64,000 nucleotides of DNA, taken from positions 4,271,501 through 4,335,500 of the forward strand of contig NZ_CP077089.1 of assembly GCF_014268445.2 (NCBI RefSeq), read 5' to 3'. Made by a program: the position numbers and the translations under genes. Below, piece after piece: positions 50,528 to 60,230 of this stretch. Below the pieces are notes generated by a model. That model worked only from the letters and a program-made list of their open reading frames with translations, did not search any database and was not told where the DNA came from. Positions within the stretch are counted from its first letter, which is position 1, and each line of letters begins with the position of its first letter. This DNA is from Pseudomonas tensinigenes. GTDB taxonomy: Bacteria > Pseudomonadota > Gammaproteobacteria > Pseudomonadales > Pseudomonadaceae.

Positions 50528-51232
50528 ATGCTGCCATCCGCCTCGACTCACCGCGCCAGCCCCGGGCATCTGCATACTCAGAAGTGGCGCGGGCGGATTG
50601 GTCTGGCGCTGGTGGCCAGCCTCTCGGTACTGGCCGGCATGACCGACGCCATTGGCTTTATGGCCAGCGGCGACTTCGTCTCGTTCATGAGCGGCAACAC
50701 CACCCGACTCGCCGTGGCGATCAGCGATGGCGATGTCGGGTTGACTGCGCGCCTGGTGATTCTCGTCGTAACTTTTATCGTCGGGAATGCCTTGGGGGTG
50801 GTCGTTGCACGTTTCGGTGGACGTCGGGCGTTGCCACTGCTGCTGTGTATCGCCACCCTGCTGTGCGCGGCGGCTGCTTGGCCTTTCGACACCCAACTGC
50901 CGGCGTTGCTGGCGGCGATCGTTGCAATGGGCATGCTCAATGCGGCCGTCGAAGAGGTGAATGGCTTACCGGTCGGGCTGACTTACGTGACTGGTGCGCT
51001 GTCGCGATTCGGCCGTGGATTGGGTCGCTGGATGCTCGGCGAACGGCGCAGTGGCTGGCGGGTGCAACTGGTGCCATGGAGCGGGATGTTTATCGGCGCG
51101 ATTCTGGGGGCGGTGCTGGAACATCATTTGGGACTGAAGGCGATGTTTGTCAGCGGTGTGCTGGCCGCGATGATCGGGCTGCTCTCGCTGAAAATCCCAC
51201 GGCGCTGGCAGTTGGGCTATATGCCTCGCTAA
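50528..51232 (+). CDS. DUF1275 (YoaK-like) membrane protein
   Basis: The 234-residue protein has six hydrophobic segments and begins with a soluble, histidine-containing 24-residue tail. The first membrane segment carries the family motif AGMTDAIGFMASGDFVSFMS followed by GNTT, typical of DUF1275/YoaK. Other helices include LVILVVTFIVGNALGVVVA and VPWSGMFIGAILGAVLEHH. Function unknown, probably transport. It follows the DUF6388-like gene and is followed by a REP doublet. Confidence 0.88.
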   Translation: MLPSASTHRASPGHLHTQKWRGRIGLALVASLSVLAGMTDAIGFMASGDFVSFMSGNTTRLAVAISDGDVGLTARLVILVVTFIVGNALGVVVARFGGRRALPLLLCIATLLCAAAAWPFDTQLPALLAAIVAMGMLNAAVEEVNGLPVGLTYVTGALSRFGRGLGRWMLGERRSGWRVQLVPWSGMFIGAILGAVLEHHLGLKAMFVSGVLAAMIGLLSLKIPRRWQLGYMPR

Positions 51233-51253
51233 TGGACTCTTATACAAATCCTT

Positions 51254-51342
51254 GTGGGAGCGAGCCTGCTCGCGAAGAGGCCGGCACATTCAATGTTGTT
51301 TATCGCCTGACCCACCGCTTTCGCGAGCAGGCTCGCTCCCAC
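51254..51342. repeat. REP doublet (REPIN-like)
   Basis: Two perfect inverted REP cores lie between the DUF1275 gene and the tus operon, about 80 bases before tusD. Confidence 0.9.
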
Positions 51343-51423
51343 AGGGGCCTGAGTACAACTTGGGTTTCGCGGCAGCCTCGATAAAGCTTTATCATGGCCG
51401 CAGTTTTGCTGATCGAGTCCGTC

Positions 51424-51816
51424 ATGAAGTTCGCCATTGCGCTGTTTTCCGCCGCCCATGCGCCCTCCTCGCGCCGCGCCCTGCTGTTTGCACGGGCTGC
51501 GCTGGCCGGTGGGCATGAGATTGTCCGGCTGTTTTTCTATCAGGACGGCGTTTATAACGCTTCGGATGCGGTCGTCACTCCGCAGGACGAACTGGATTTG
51601 CCCAAGCAATGGCGCAGCTTCATCACCGAGCAAAAGCTGGACGGCGTAGTCTGCATCGCTGCGGCCCTGCGCCGAGGGGCGCTGAACGCGGAAGAAGCCA
51701 AGCGCTTTCAGCGTGAAGCGATTTCGGTCAGCGCGCCGTGGGAATTGTCCGGCCTCGGTCAGTTGCATGACGCAGTGCAAGACGCTGACCGCTTGATCTG
51801 CTTCGGAGGTGCGTGA
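51424..51816 (+). CDS. tusD: Sulfurtransferase complex subunit TusD
   Basis: TusD accepts persulfide sulfur from TusA and passes it through the TusBCD complex to TusE for 2-thiolation of tRNA wobble uridine. The 130-residue protein has the DsrE fold and the conserved sulfur-carrying Cys77 in GVVCIAAALRRG, as in E. coli TusD. The ATG giving MKFAIALFSAAHAPSS is the family start; an upstream ATG extends the frame by 10 codons. It is the first gene of tusD-tusC-tusB-tusE. Confidence 0.95.
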   Translation: MKFAIALFSAAHAPSSRRALLFARAALAGGHEIVRLFFYQDGVYNASDAVVTPQDELDLPKQWRSFITEQKLDGVVCIAAALRRGALNAEEAKRFQREAISVSAPWELSGLGQLHDAVQDADRLICFGGA

Positions 51817-51817
51817 G

Positions 51818-52174
51818 ATGGCCAAATCCCTGTTGATCATCAGCCGTCAATCGCCGTGGTCCGGCCCCGCTGCCCGTGAGGCGCTGGACATTGTGCTGGC
51901 CGGTGGCGCCTTTGATCTGCCCATTGGCTTGCTGTTTCTCGATGACGGCGTGCTGCAACTGGCTGCCGGGCAGAACGCCAAGGCCCTGCAGCAAAAAGAC
52001 CTCAGCGCCAACCTGCAAGCGCTGCCGATGTTTGGCGTTGAAGAGTTGTTCTACTGCGCCGAGAGCGCCACCATCCGTGGCCTCGGCAACTTCTCGCTAG
52101 ACGACGCGCAGCCACTCGCCGCCGAGCAAATCACCGCCCTTATTGACCGTTACGACCAGGTGATCACCCTCTGA
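51818..52174 (+). CDS. tusC: Sulfurtransferase complex subunit TusC
   Basis: The 118-residue DsrE/DsrF-like protein is the middle subunit of the TusBCD heterohexamer. The pattern KSLLIISRQSPWSGPAAREA, LPIGLLFLDDGVLQLAAGQN and MFGVEELFYCAES fits TusC. Its start lies one base after the tusD stop, and its own stop TGA shares its last base with the tusB ATG, so translation is coupled. It has a structural role in the complex. Confidence 0.94.
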   Translation: MAKSLLIISRQSPWSGPAAREALDIVLAGGAFDLPIGLLFLDDGVLQLAAGQNAKALQQKDLSANLQALPMFGVEELFYCAESATIRGLGNFSLDDAQPLAAEQITALIDRYDQVITL

Positions 52175-52467
52175 TGTCGACTTTGCATGTGTTGTCTCAT
52201 TCCCCTTTTGGCGACGATCGCCTCACCAGTTGTCTGCGCCTGATTGGCAGTGCTGATGCCCTGCTGCTGTCCGGCGATGCGGTCTATGCGCTGCAACCGG
52301 GCACCGCGCCGTTCACAGCCCTGCAAAGCCGTCAGATTAGATTGCTGGTCCTGGCCGAAGATGCACAGGCTCGCGCCATCGAAGTCCCGGACTGGGCTGA
52401 GGCCATTGATTACCCGGTCTTCGTCGAACTGTCGATCCACCACGACAAGGTCAACAGCTGGCTATGA
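52174..52467 (+). CDS. tusB: Sulfurtransferase complex subunit TusB
   Basis: A 97-residue protein of the DsrH/TusB family: MSTLHVLSHSPFGDDRLTSC at the start, and SADALLLSGDAVYALQPGTA. It is the third subunit of the TusBCD complex. The start and stop overlap tusC and tusE (by 1 and 4 bases). The family is divergent, so much of the confidence comes from position between tusC and tusE. Confidence 0.92.
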   Translation: MSTLHVLSHSPFGDDRLTSCLRLIGSADALLLSGDAVYALQPGTAPFTALQSRQIRLLVLAEDAQARAIEVPDWAEAIDYPVFVELSIHHDKVNSWL

Positions 52468-52799
52468 ATTCCATGACCGTCGGCGCCCGCGCCATCGAAC
52501 TGGACAAGGACGGCTTTCTCGTCGACCTGAGCGACTGGTCTGCCGACGTTGCCAGCGCCCTCGCCGCCGCCGAAGAGATCGAGTTGACACCGGAGCACTG
52601 GGAAGTCCTCGAGCTGCTGCGCAGCTTCTACGAAGAATTCCAGCTGTCCCCGGCCACACGGCCATTGATCAAGTACACCGCGTTGAAACTCGGCCCGGAC
52701 AAAGGCAACAGCCTCCACCTGAACCGACTGTTCAAAGGCACCCCCGCCAAACTCGCCGCGAAACTGGCGGGCCTGCCCAAACCGACGAATTGCTTATGA
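52464..52799 (+). CDS. tusE: Sulfur carrier protein TusE (DsrC-like)
   Basis: The 111-residue TusE takes sulfur from TusD and delivers it to MnmA for s2U34 synthesis in tRNA. DsrC-family traits are DLSDWSADVASALAAAEEIE, EHWEVLELLRSFYEEFQLSP, and a penultimate Cys110 (PTNCL), the persulfide site. The gene overlaps tusB by 4 bases and the TrpD2-like gene by 4 bases. Confidence 0.95.
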   Translation: MNSMTVGARAIELDKDGFLVDLSDWSADVASALAAAEEIELTPEHWEVLELLRSFYEEFQLSPATRPLIKYTALKLGPDKGNSLHLNRLFKGTPAKLAAKLAGLPKPTNCL

Positions 52800-53797
52800 C
52801 CGACTTTCCAGCGCTGACCCTCGAAACGCCCGCCGAGCATCCCTTCGCCCAGTTCGTGCGCATCCTCGGCAAAGGTAAACGTGGCGCTCGCGACCTGACT
52901 CGTGAAGAAGCCCGCGAAGCCATGGGCATGGTGCTCGACGACAAGGTTGAAGACACCCAGCTCGGTGCATTCCTGATGTTGTTGCGGCACAAGGAAGAAA
53001 GCGCCGAGGAGATGGCTGGTTTCACCGAAGCCCTGCGCGAGCGCTTGCAGGCACCCGAGTTGAACGTCGATCTGGACTGGCCGACCTATGCCGGCAAGAA
53101 GCGCCATCTGCCGTGGTATCTGCTGGCGGCCAAATGCCTGGCACAGAACGGCGTGCGCATCTTTATGCACGGCGGCGGCGCACACACGGCCGGGCGGCTC
53201 TACAGCGAGCAACTGCTCGGCGAGTTGAACATTCCGTTGTGCCGCACCTGGCAACAGGTCGGCACGGCGCTGGATAACGGTGGCTTGGCGTTCATGCCGC
53301 TGGTGGACTGGGCTCCGCAACTGCAAAAGATGATCGATCTGCGCAATACCCTCGGCCTGCGTTCACCGATTCATTCCCTGGCGCGGATTCTCAATCCGCT
53401 GGGCGCGCGTTGTGGGCTGCAAAGTATTTTCCATCCTGGCTATCAGGCAGTGCATCGCGATGCCAGCGGTTTGCTCGGCGACACAGCGATTGTGGTCAAG
53501 GGCGACGGCGGCGAAATCGAGATCAACCCGGATGCCGACAGCCACCTCTACGGCACCACCGGCGGCGAGAGCTGGGACGAGGAATGGCCGCAATTGTCGG
53601 CGCAACGCCACGTTAAACCGGCGACCTTGGACGTTGAACATTTGAAAGCCGTGTGGCGTGGCGACGTGGTCGACAGCTACCCACAAATGGCCCTGATTGC
53701 GACTATGGCCTTGGCCTTGCGCGGCCTCGGTCAAAACCGTGAGCAAGCCTTCACAACCGCCGAGCAGTACTGGGCCGCGCGGAACAAATCGATTTAA
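52796..53797 (+). CDS. TrpD2/YbiB-like glycosyltransferase-family protein
   Basis: A 333-residue protein similar to anthranilate phosphoribosyltransferase (TrpD) in fold, of the YbiB/TrpD2 branch, which binds nucleic acids and is not a tryptophan enzyme. Clear pieces are a helical N-terminal domain (DLTREEAREAMGMVLDDKVE), MLLRHKEESAEEMAGFTEAL, and FMHGGGAHTAGRLYSEQLL. Translation is coupled with tusE through an ATGA overlap. The longer open frame from 52244 is a shadow of the tus genes. The link with the tus genes suggests an RNA- or damage-related role. Confidence 0.9.
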   Translation: MTDFPALTLETPAEHPFAQFVRILGKGKRGARDLTREEAREAMGMVLDDKVEDTQLGAFLMLLRHKEESAEEMAGFTEALRERLQAPELNVDLDWPTYAGKKRHLPWYLLAAKCLAQNGVRIFMHGGGAHTAGRLYSEQLLGELNIPLCRTWQQVGTALDNGGLAFMPLVDWAPQLQKMIDLRNTLGLRSPIHSLARILNPLGARCGLQSIFHPGYQAVHRDASGLLGDTAIVVKGDGGEIEINPDADSHLYGTTGGESWDEEWPQLSAQRHVKPATLDVEHLKAVWRGDVVDSYPQMALIATMALALRGLGQNREQAFTTAEQYWAARNKSI

Positions 53798-53888
53798 CCG
53801 ATCATTCGCGCCCGATCTTTGCGCTTTTTGTTCGAACTCATCGGAATAGACTCGACTCCAACGATTATTGGTTTACGGAGTCTTGATC

Positions 53889-54890
53889 ATGGGTTTACTC
53901 GTCAATGGCCACTGGCAGGACAAGTGGTACGAAAGCAGCAAGGACGGCGCGTTCCAGCGCGAACAGGCCAAGCGCCGCAACTGGGTTACCGCCAACGGTG
54001 AACCCGGCCCCAGCGGTGAAGGCGGTTTTGCCGCTGAAGCCGGGCGCTATCACCTCTACGTTTCCCTCGCCTGTCCATGGGCGCATCGCACGCTGATCCT
54101 GCGCAAGCTCAAAGGTCTGGAAAGTCTGATCGACGTTTCGGTGGTCAGTTGGCTGATGCTGGAAAACGGCTGGACTTTCGACACGGCACTCGGCTCAACC
54201 GGCGACAAGCTCGACGGCTTCGACTTCATGCACCAGCGCTATACCGCCGACACGGCCGATTACACCGGCCGCGTTACAGTGCCGGTGCTGTGGGACAAGA
54301 AGCTCAAGCGCATCGTCAGCAATGAATCGGCGGAGATCATCCGCATGTTCAACAGCGCGTTTGATGATCTGACCGGCAATGATCTGGATTTCTACCCGGC
54401 ACCATTACGCGGCGAGATCGATGCGCTGAACGAGCGGATTTATCCGGCCGTGAACAACGGCGTGTATCGCGCTGGTTTTGCTACGTCGCAACAGGCTTAT
54501 GAAGAAGCGTTCGATGAGGTGTTTGCCGAGCTGGATCATCTGGAGCGTCTTCTGGGTGCCAATCGCTACTTGTCGGGGGAATACCTGACGGAAGCGGACA
54601 TCCGTTTGTTCACTACGATGATTCGTTTTGACGCGGTGTATCACGGGCACTTCAAGTGCAATCTGCGGCGCATTGCCGATTATCCGAACCTGTCGAACTG
54701 GCTGCGGGAGATGTATCAGTTGCCGGGGATTGCCGAGACGGTGGATTTCCAGCACATCAAGAATCACTACTACGGCAGTCACAAGACGATCAATCCGACA
54801 GGGGTTGTGCCGAAAGGGCCGGAGCAGGATTTCACTGTGGCCCATGATCGGGCGCAGTTGAGCGGCAAAGGGGTTTGGCGCAGAGGCTGA
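53889..54890 (+). CDS. Glutathionyl-hydroquinone reductase (GST family)
   Basis: The 333-residue protein is a glutathione S-transferase of the Xi class, which reduces glutathionyl-hydroquinones with glutathione. The active-site Cys62 lies in YVSLACPWAHRTLI, the signature of this class, followed by QRYTADTADYTGRVTVPVLW and SNESAEIIRMFNSAF; the C-terminal domain has NHYYGSHKTINPTGVVPKGP. The ATG at 53889 starts MGLLVNGHWQDKWYE. It is in the same direction as tus and 91 bases after the TrpD2-like gene. Confidence 0.93.
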   Translation: MGLLVNGHWQDKWYESSKDGAFQREQAKRRNWVTANGEPGPSGEGGFAAEAGRYHLYVSLACPWAHRTLILRKLKGLESLIDVSVVSWLMLENGWTFDTALGSTGDKLDGFDFMHQRYTADTADYTGRVTVPVLWDKKLKRIVSNESAEIIRMFNSAFDDLTGNDLDFYPAPLRGEIDALNERIYPAVNNGVYRAGFATSQQAYEEAFDEVFAELDHLERLLGANRYLSGEYLTEADIRLFTTMIRFDAVYHGHFKCNLRRIADYPNLSNWLREMYQLPGIAETVDFQHIKNHYYGSHKTINPTGVVPKGPEQDFTVAHDRAQLSGKGVWRRG

Positions 54891-54913
54891 TTGATTCGGT
54901 GTTTTTGAGGGCC

Positions 54914-54990
54914 TCTTCGCGAGCAGGCTCGCTCCCACAGGGGATTTGTGCACGACACAGATCCAATGTGGGAGCGAGCCTGCTCGCGAA
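54914..54990. repeat. REP pair in reversed order
   Basis: The TCGCGAGCAGGCTCGCTCCC arm comes first and GTGGGAGCGAGCCTGCTCGC second, as at 49583. It lies between convergent GST and cysG genes. Confidence 0.88.
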
Positions 54991-55006
54991 TGAGGCGACT
55001 CGGTTT

Positions 55007-56401
55007 TCAGACCTGCGCCTGAGCCCCTTCGAACCACGCCAGTTTCTCGCGCAGTTGCACCACTTCACCAACGATCACCAGTGTCGGCGCATGCACTTCG
55101 TGCTCCGCCACCAGTCGCGGCAGATCAGCCAGCGTGCCGGTAAAGACGCGCTGATTAACCGTGGTGCCCTGCTGAATCAATGCCGCCGGGGTATCGGCTG
55201 AACGACCATGTTTGATCAGTTGTTCGCAGATGACCGGCAAGCCGACCAGGCCCATGTAGAACACCAGCGTCTGCGCCGGGGCGACGAGGTCGACCCATGG
55301 CAGATCAGTGGAACCGTCCTTCAAATGCCCGGTGACAAAACGCACCGACTGCGCGTAATCACGATGCGTCAACGGAATCCCGGCATATGCCGCGCAACCG
55401 CTGGCCGCTGTGATCCCCGGCACCACCTGAAACGGAATGCCGTGAGCGGCCAGCTCTTCGATCTCTTCGCCGCCACGCCCGAAGATAAACGGATCGCCGC
55501 CCTTCAACCGCACCACACGTTTGCCGGCCTTGGCCAGATCGACCAGTTGCTGGTTGATCTGATCCTGCGGCACGGCGTGATCAGAACGACGCTTGCCAAC
55601 GTAGACCCGCTCGGCATCGCGACGGCAGAGCTCAAGAATCGCTGGCGCGACCAAACGGTCGTAGAGCACCACGTCGGCTTGCTGCATCAGACGCAAAGCC
55701 TTGAACGTCAGCAGATCCGGATCGCCCGGGCCCGCGCCGACCAGATACACCTCGCCGGTGGTGACCATGGCTTCGCCATCGATCTTGGCTTGCAGCAGAC
55801 GCTCGGCTTCAGCGCCCTGCCCGGCCAGTTGACGATCGGCAATCGGCCCCTGAAACACGTCTTCCCAGAAGCCACGACGCTGCTGCACATCCGGAAACAG
55901 GCTTTTCACCTGATTACGGAAACGCGCGGCGAGTCCGGCCAATTGGCCGTAGGTCGATGGAATCCAGGTTTCGATCTTGGCGCGAATCAACCGCGCCAGT
56001 ACCGGTGCGTCACCGCCGCTGGACACGGCAATGATCAGCGGCGAACGATCGACGATCGCCGGGAAGATCACGCTGCACAAGGCCGGCGCATCGACCACGT
56101 TGACCGGCACGCAGCGCTTGTGAGCATCGGTGGAAACCTGTGCGTTGAGCATCTCATCGTCGGTAGCGGCAATGATCAGCCCGCAACCGTCCAGATCCGC
56201 CTCAACGTAACCGCGCAACAGGCATTCACCGCCAGAAGCAGTAACCAGTTCACGCAGTTGCGTTTCAATTTCAGGTGCGACCACCCGCAGCAGCGCACCG
56301 GCATCGGCCAGCAGGCGGGATTTGCGCAAGGCAATTTCCCCTCCACCGACGACCAACACACGACTGCCGCGCAGGTTGTGAAACAGCGGCAGATATTTCA
56401 T
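55007..56401 (-). CDS. cysG: Siroheme synthase CysG (trifunctional)
   Basis: The 464-residue enzyme makes siroheme from uroporphyrinogen III. Residues 1 to about 200 are the precorrin-2 dehydrogenase/ferrochelatase domain, with NAD-binding [17 protein letters not shown]. From about 216 follows the SAM-dependent uroporphyrinogen methyltransferase domain ([20 protein letters not shown], then [16 protein letters not shown]). Both are full length. Siroheme serves sulfite and nitrite reductases. The start immediately follows the serS stop with no gap (TAAATG), so the two genes are translationally linked. Confidence 0.96.
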   Translation of the reverse strand: MKYLPLFHNLRGSRVLVVGGGEIALRKSRLLADAGALLRVVAPEIETQLRELVTASGGECLLRGYVEADLDGCGLIIAATDDEMLNAQVSTDAHKRCVPVNVVDAPALCSVIFPAIVDRSPLIIAVSSGGDAPVLARLIRAKIETWIPSTYGQLAGLAARFRNQVKSLFPDVQQRRGFWEDVFQGPIADRQLAGQGAEAERLLQAKIDGEAMVTTGEVYLVGAGPGDPDLLTFKALRLMQQADVVLYDRLVAPAILELCRRDAERVYVGKRRSDHAVPQDQINQQLVDLAKAGKRVVRLKGGDPFIFGRGGEEIEELAAHGIPFQVVPGITAASGCAAYAGIPLTHRDYAQSVRFVTGHLKDGSTDLPWVDLVAPAQTLVFYMGLVGLPVICEQLIKHGRSADTPAALIQQGTTVNQRVFTGTLADLPRLVAEHEVHAPTLVIVGEVVQLREKLAWFEGAQAQV

Positions 56402-57694
<1,293 letters not shown>

Positions 57695-57697
57695 TTA

Positions 57698-58072
57698 TCA
57701 AAGTTTGGTCAAAGACAGGCCAGCCCACGTCGCGAGCAGCCCGCCGAATACGCTGAGTGCCGCATAGCCCAGGGCCAGCAGCACTTGCCCGCTTTCCAGC
57801 AAGCGCACCGTATCCAGTGAAAAGGATGAAAAAGTCGTCAGCCCCCCGAGGAAGCCAACCATCAACCCGGCGCGCACCTCGATCGGCACCTCCGGGCGTA
57901 TCAAAAACAGGCCGTACAACACGCCAATCAGCAGACAGCCCACGATATTAACGGCCAGCGTCGCGGTATAGAAGTGCCGCGGCCAATTGGCGTTGACCCA
58001 ATTGCCGGTGGCGAAGCGCAACAAGGTGCCGGCGACACCGCCGACGGAGACCGCAACAATCAATGGAAGCAC
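57698..58072 (-). CDS. crcB: Fluoride ion exporter CrcB (Fluc)
   Basis: The 124-residue membrane protein has four helices with the family motifs [32 protein letters not shown] (with the Phe pair and the Thr/Ser filter) and GSG-type turns. CrcB forms a dual-topology dimer that exports fluoride. The start is GTG and overlaps the rarA stop by one base. No fluoride riboswitch is evident upstream, as the sequence there is rarA coding DNA, so expression probably depends on the operon. Confidence 0.95.
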   Translation of the reverse strand: MLPLIVAVSVGGVAGTLLRFATGNWVNANWPRHFYTATLAVNIVGCLLIGVLYGLFLIRPEVPIEVRAGLMVGFLGGLTTFSSFSLDTVRLLESGQVLLALGYAALSVFGGLLATWAGLSLTKL

Positions 58073-59394
58073 TATTTTCTCCGCTGCCGAGGGCTTAAAC
58101 GATCGAGTTGAGCGAGGTGGTTGAGCTTCTCGCCGATCTTCAACTCCAGGCCGCGCGGCACCGGTTGGTAGAACGGGATGGGATCAAGCTCTTCCGGGAA
58201 GTAGTCTTCGCCGGCGGCGTAGGCGTCCGGTTCGTCGTGGGCGTAGCGGTATTCGTCACCGTAGCCCAATTGTTTCATCAGTTTGGTTGGCGCATTGCGC
58301 AGGTGCAGCGGCACTTCCAGCGAGCCGTTTTCAGCGGCGGCACGCAGAGCGGTTTTGAAGCCCATGTACACCGCGTTGCTTTTCGGCGCACAGGCCAGAT
58401 AGGTGATGGCTTGAGCCACGGCCAACTCGCCTTCCGGGCTGCCGAGACGTTCCTGCACTTCCCACGCTGCAAGACACAGGCTAAGGGCGCGCGGGTCGGC
58501 GTTGCCGATGTCTTCACTGGCCATGCGCACCACACGCCGGGCCAGGTACAGCGGATCGCAACCGCCGTCGATCATTCGCGCAAACCAATACAGCGCGCCG
58601 TCGGGGTTGGAGCCGCGTACCGATTTGTGCAGCGCCGAGATCTGGTCGTAGAACGCCTCGCCACCCTTGTCAAAACGCCGACGGGTGTCCCCGAGCAGGC
58701 TTTGCAGGAGCTCGGTGCCGATTTCGCTGTTGTCTTCAGCCAGATCGGAGGCGTTTTCAAGCAGATTGAGCAGACGCCGGCCATCGCCATCGGCGGCGGA
58801 CAGCAACATCTGGAAGCCTTCGTCGTTCAGCGTCAGGTTGCGCTTGCCCAGACCGCGTTCTTCGGTGAGCGCGCGATGCACCAGTTTGCGCAGCGCCGCT
58901 TCGTCGAGGCTTTTCAGCACGTAGACGCGGGCACGCGACAGCAGAGCGTTGTTGAGTTCGAATGAAGGGTTTTCGGTGGTGGCGCCAATGAAGATCAGCG
59001 TGCCGTCTTCAACGTAAGGCAGAAACGCATCCTGCTGGGATTTGTTGAAGCGGTGCACTTCATCGACAAACAGAATCGTGCGCTTGCCGTACTGGCCGGC
59101 CTGCTGCTTGGCAATTTCAACGGCCTGACGGATCTCTTTAACCCCGGCGAGTACTGCCGAGACCGTTTCGAAATGCGCATCGGAGACTTCCGCGAGCAAC
59201 CGCGCCAGGGTGGTTTTACCCACGCCCGGCGGCCCCCAGAAAATCATCGAATGCAGGGCACCCTGCTCCAGCGCCTCCCGCAGAGGCTTGCCGCGAGCGA
59301 GCACGTGCTCCTGACCGACGTACTCATCCAGATTGGTCGCCCGCAAACGCGCGGCCAGTGGCTGGGCAATCGGTGCACTGCGAAACAGATCCAT
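58072..59394 (-). CDS. rarA: Replication-associated recombination protein RarA (MgsA)
   Basis: The 440-residue AAA+ ATPase acts at stalled replication forks. It has Walker A GPPGVGKT (residues 54-61), Walker [19 protein letters not shown], a sensor 1 site [13 protein letters not shown], and a helical tetramerisation C-terminus. A GTG codon directly precedes the ATG; I use the ATG. It follows lolA and is followed by crcB with a one-base overlap. Confidence 0.95.
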   Translation of the reverse strand: MDLFRSAPIAQPLAARLRATNLDEYVGQEHVLARGKPLREALEQGALHSMIFWGPPGVGKTTLARLLAEVSDAHFETVSAVLAGVKEIRQAVEIAKQQAGQYGKRTILFVDEVHRFNKSQQDAFLPYVEDGTLIFIGATTENPSFELNNALLSRARVYVLKSLDEAALRKLVHRALTEERGLGKRNLTLNDEGFQMLLSAADGDGRRLLNLLENASDLAEDNSEIGTELLQSLLGDTRRRFDKGGEAFYDQISALHKSVRGSNPDGALYWFARMIDGGCDPLYLARRVVRMASEDIGNADPRALSLCLAAWEVQERLGSPEGELAVAQAITYLACAPKSNAVYMGFKTALRAAAENGSLEVPLHLRNAPTKLMKQLGYGDEYRYAHDEPDAYAAGEDYFPEELDPIPFYQPVPRGLELKIGEKLNHLAQLDRLSPRQRRK

Positions 59395-59442
59395 CACGTA
59401 GCGTTGAAACCTCTATTTTGATCAAGTCGATCATTTGCCCTT

Positions 59443-59530
59443 GTGGGAGCGAGCCTGCTCGCGAAAGCGGTGTATCAGTCACTATTAATGCTGGATGAAA
59501 TATCGCTTTCGCGAGCAGGCTCGCTCCCAC
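59443..59530. repeat. REP doublet inside the lolA-rarA gap
   Basis: Two perfect inverted REP cores sit between lolA and rarA, which run in the same direction; the doublet may reduce read-through within this operon-like block. Confidence 0.9.
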
Positions 59531-59543
59531 AGGGGTTTTGGGT

Positions 59544-60164
59544 TTATTCCTGGATCACGTCAGCACCCTTGGGGATGTCGAACTTGAACTTGGAGGCCGG
59601 CACCGGCTCGTTGGCCTTGACCCCGGTAAACAGGATGTTGGTGCGCTGGCCGACGCTGTCGATCAGCTGCATATCGTTAAGCAGACCGTTGCGGAACGAC
59701 AGACGCAGGTTGTCGAACAGGGTGTCCTTGGTTTTCGGCTTGAGGGTGAAGTCGATCACGCCGCCCGCCTCTTTCGCGCTGATGTCAAAGCTCTGGCTGA
59801 TCTTCGACACATCACCGGACAGCAGCAGCGCCGGGGTCTGGGTCAGACGCTCGTCGAGCTTTTTGATGGTCGCCTGTTCCAGATCCGGGTCCCACAGGGT
59901 GACTTTCTTGCCGTCGGAAACCATGGTTTGCTCGGCCGGCGCATTGGTGTGCCAGTAGAACAGGCCCGGACGCTGCAGGGTCATGTCGCCGGTGGTTTCC
60001 TGCAACTGCGTGCCGCTGCCGTCGAGGGTCAGCTGCGAGAAGTTCGCACTCAGGGTCTTGGATGTTTCCAGCAATTGGGTCAGACGCGCCACGTCCTTTT
60101 GATCGGCGTGCGCCGTGAGAGTGGTCAGCGCCAGTACTGGCAGCAACATGCGGATAAGACGCAT
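59544..60164 (-). CDS. lolA: Outer-membrane lipoprotein carrier protein LolA
   Basis: The 207-residue precursor has a signal peptide ([20 protein letters not shown], cleaved after AHA). Mature LolA shuttles lipoproteins through the periplasm from LolCDE to LolB. The half-barrel pattern is visible: [35 protein letters not shown] and [19 protein letters not shown] 60164 has a GAGGA ribosome site. Start further up would disrupt the signal. Gene order ftsK-lolA-rarA is conserved in pseudomonads. Confidence 0.96.
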   Translation of the reverse strand: MRLIRMLLPVLALTTLTAHADQKDVARLTQLLETSKTLSANFSQLTLDGSGTQLQETTGDMTLQRPGLFYWHTNAPAEQTMVSDGKKVTLWDPDLEQATIKKLDERLTQTPALLLSGDVSKISQSFDISAKEAGGVIDFTLKPKTKDTLFDNLRLSFRNGLLNDMQLIDSVGQRTNILFTGVKANEPVPASKFKFDIPKGADVIQE

Positions 60165-60230
60165 GGGAGTCCTCTTGAATACTCGTTGGGAGAGCGGCGG
60201 CACATCATTGTCCCGCCTCTTGCTTTGGAA

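Noticed and set aside
58073..58200. Fluoride riboswitch upstream of crcB
   Set aside because: The region is rarA coding sequence ending one base inside crcB, and I see no fluoride-riboswitch-like fold.
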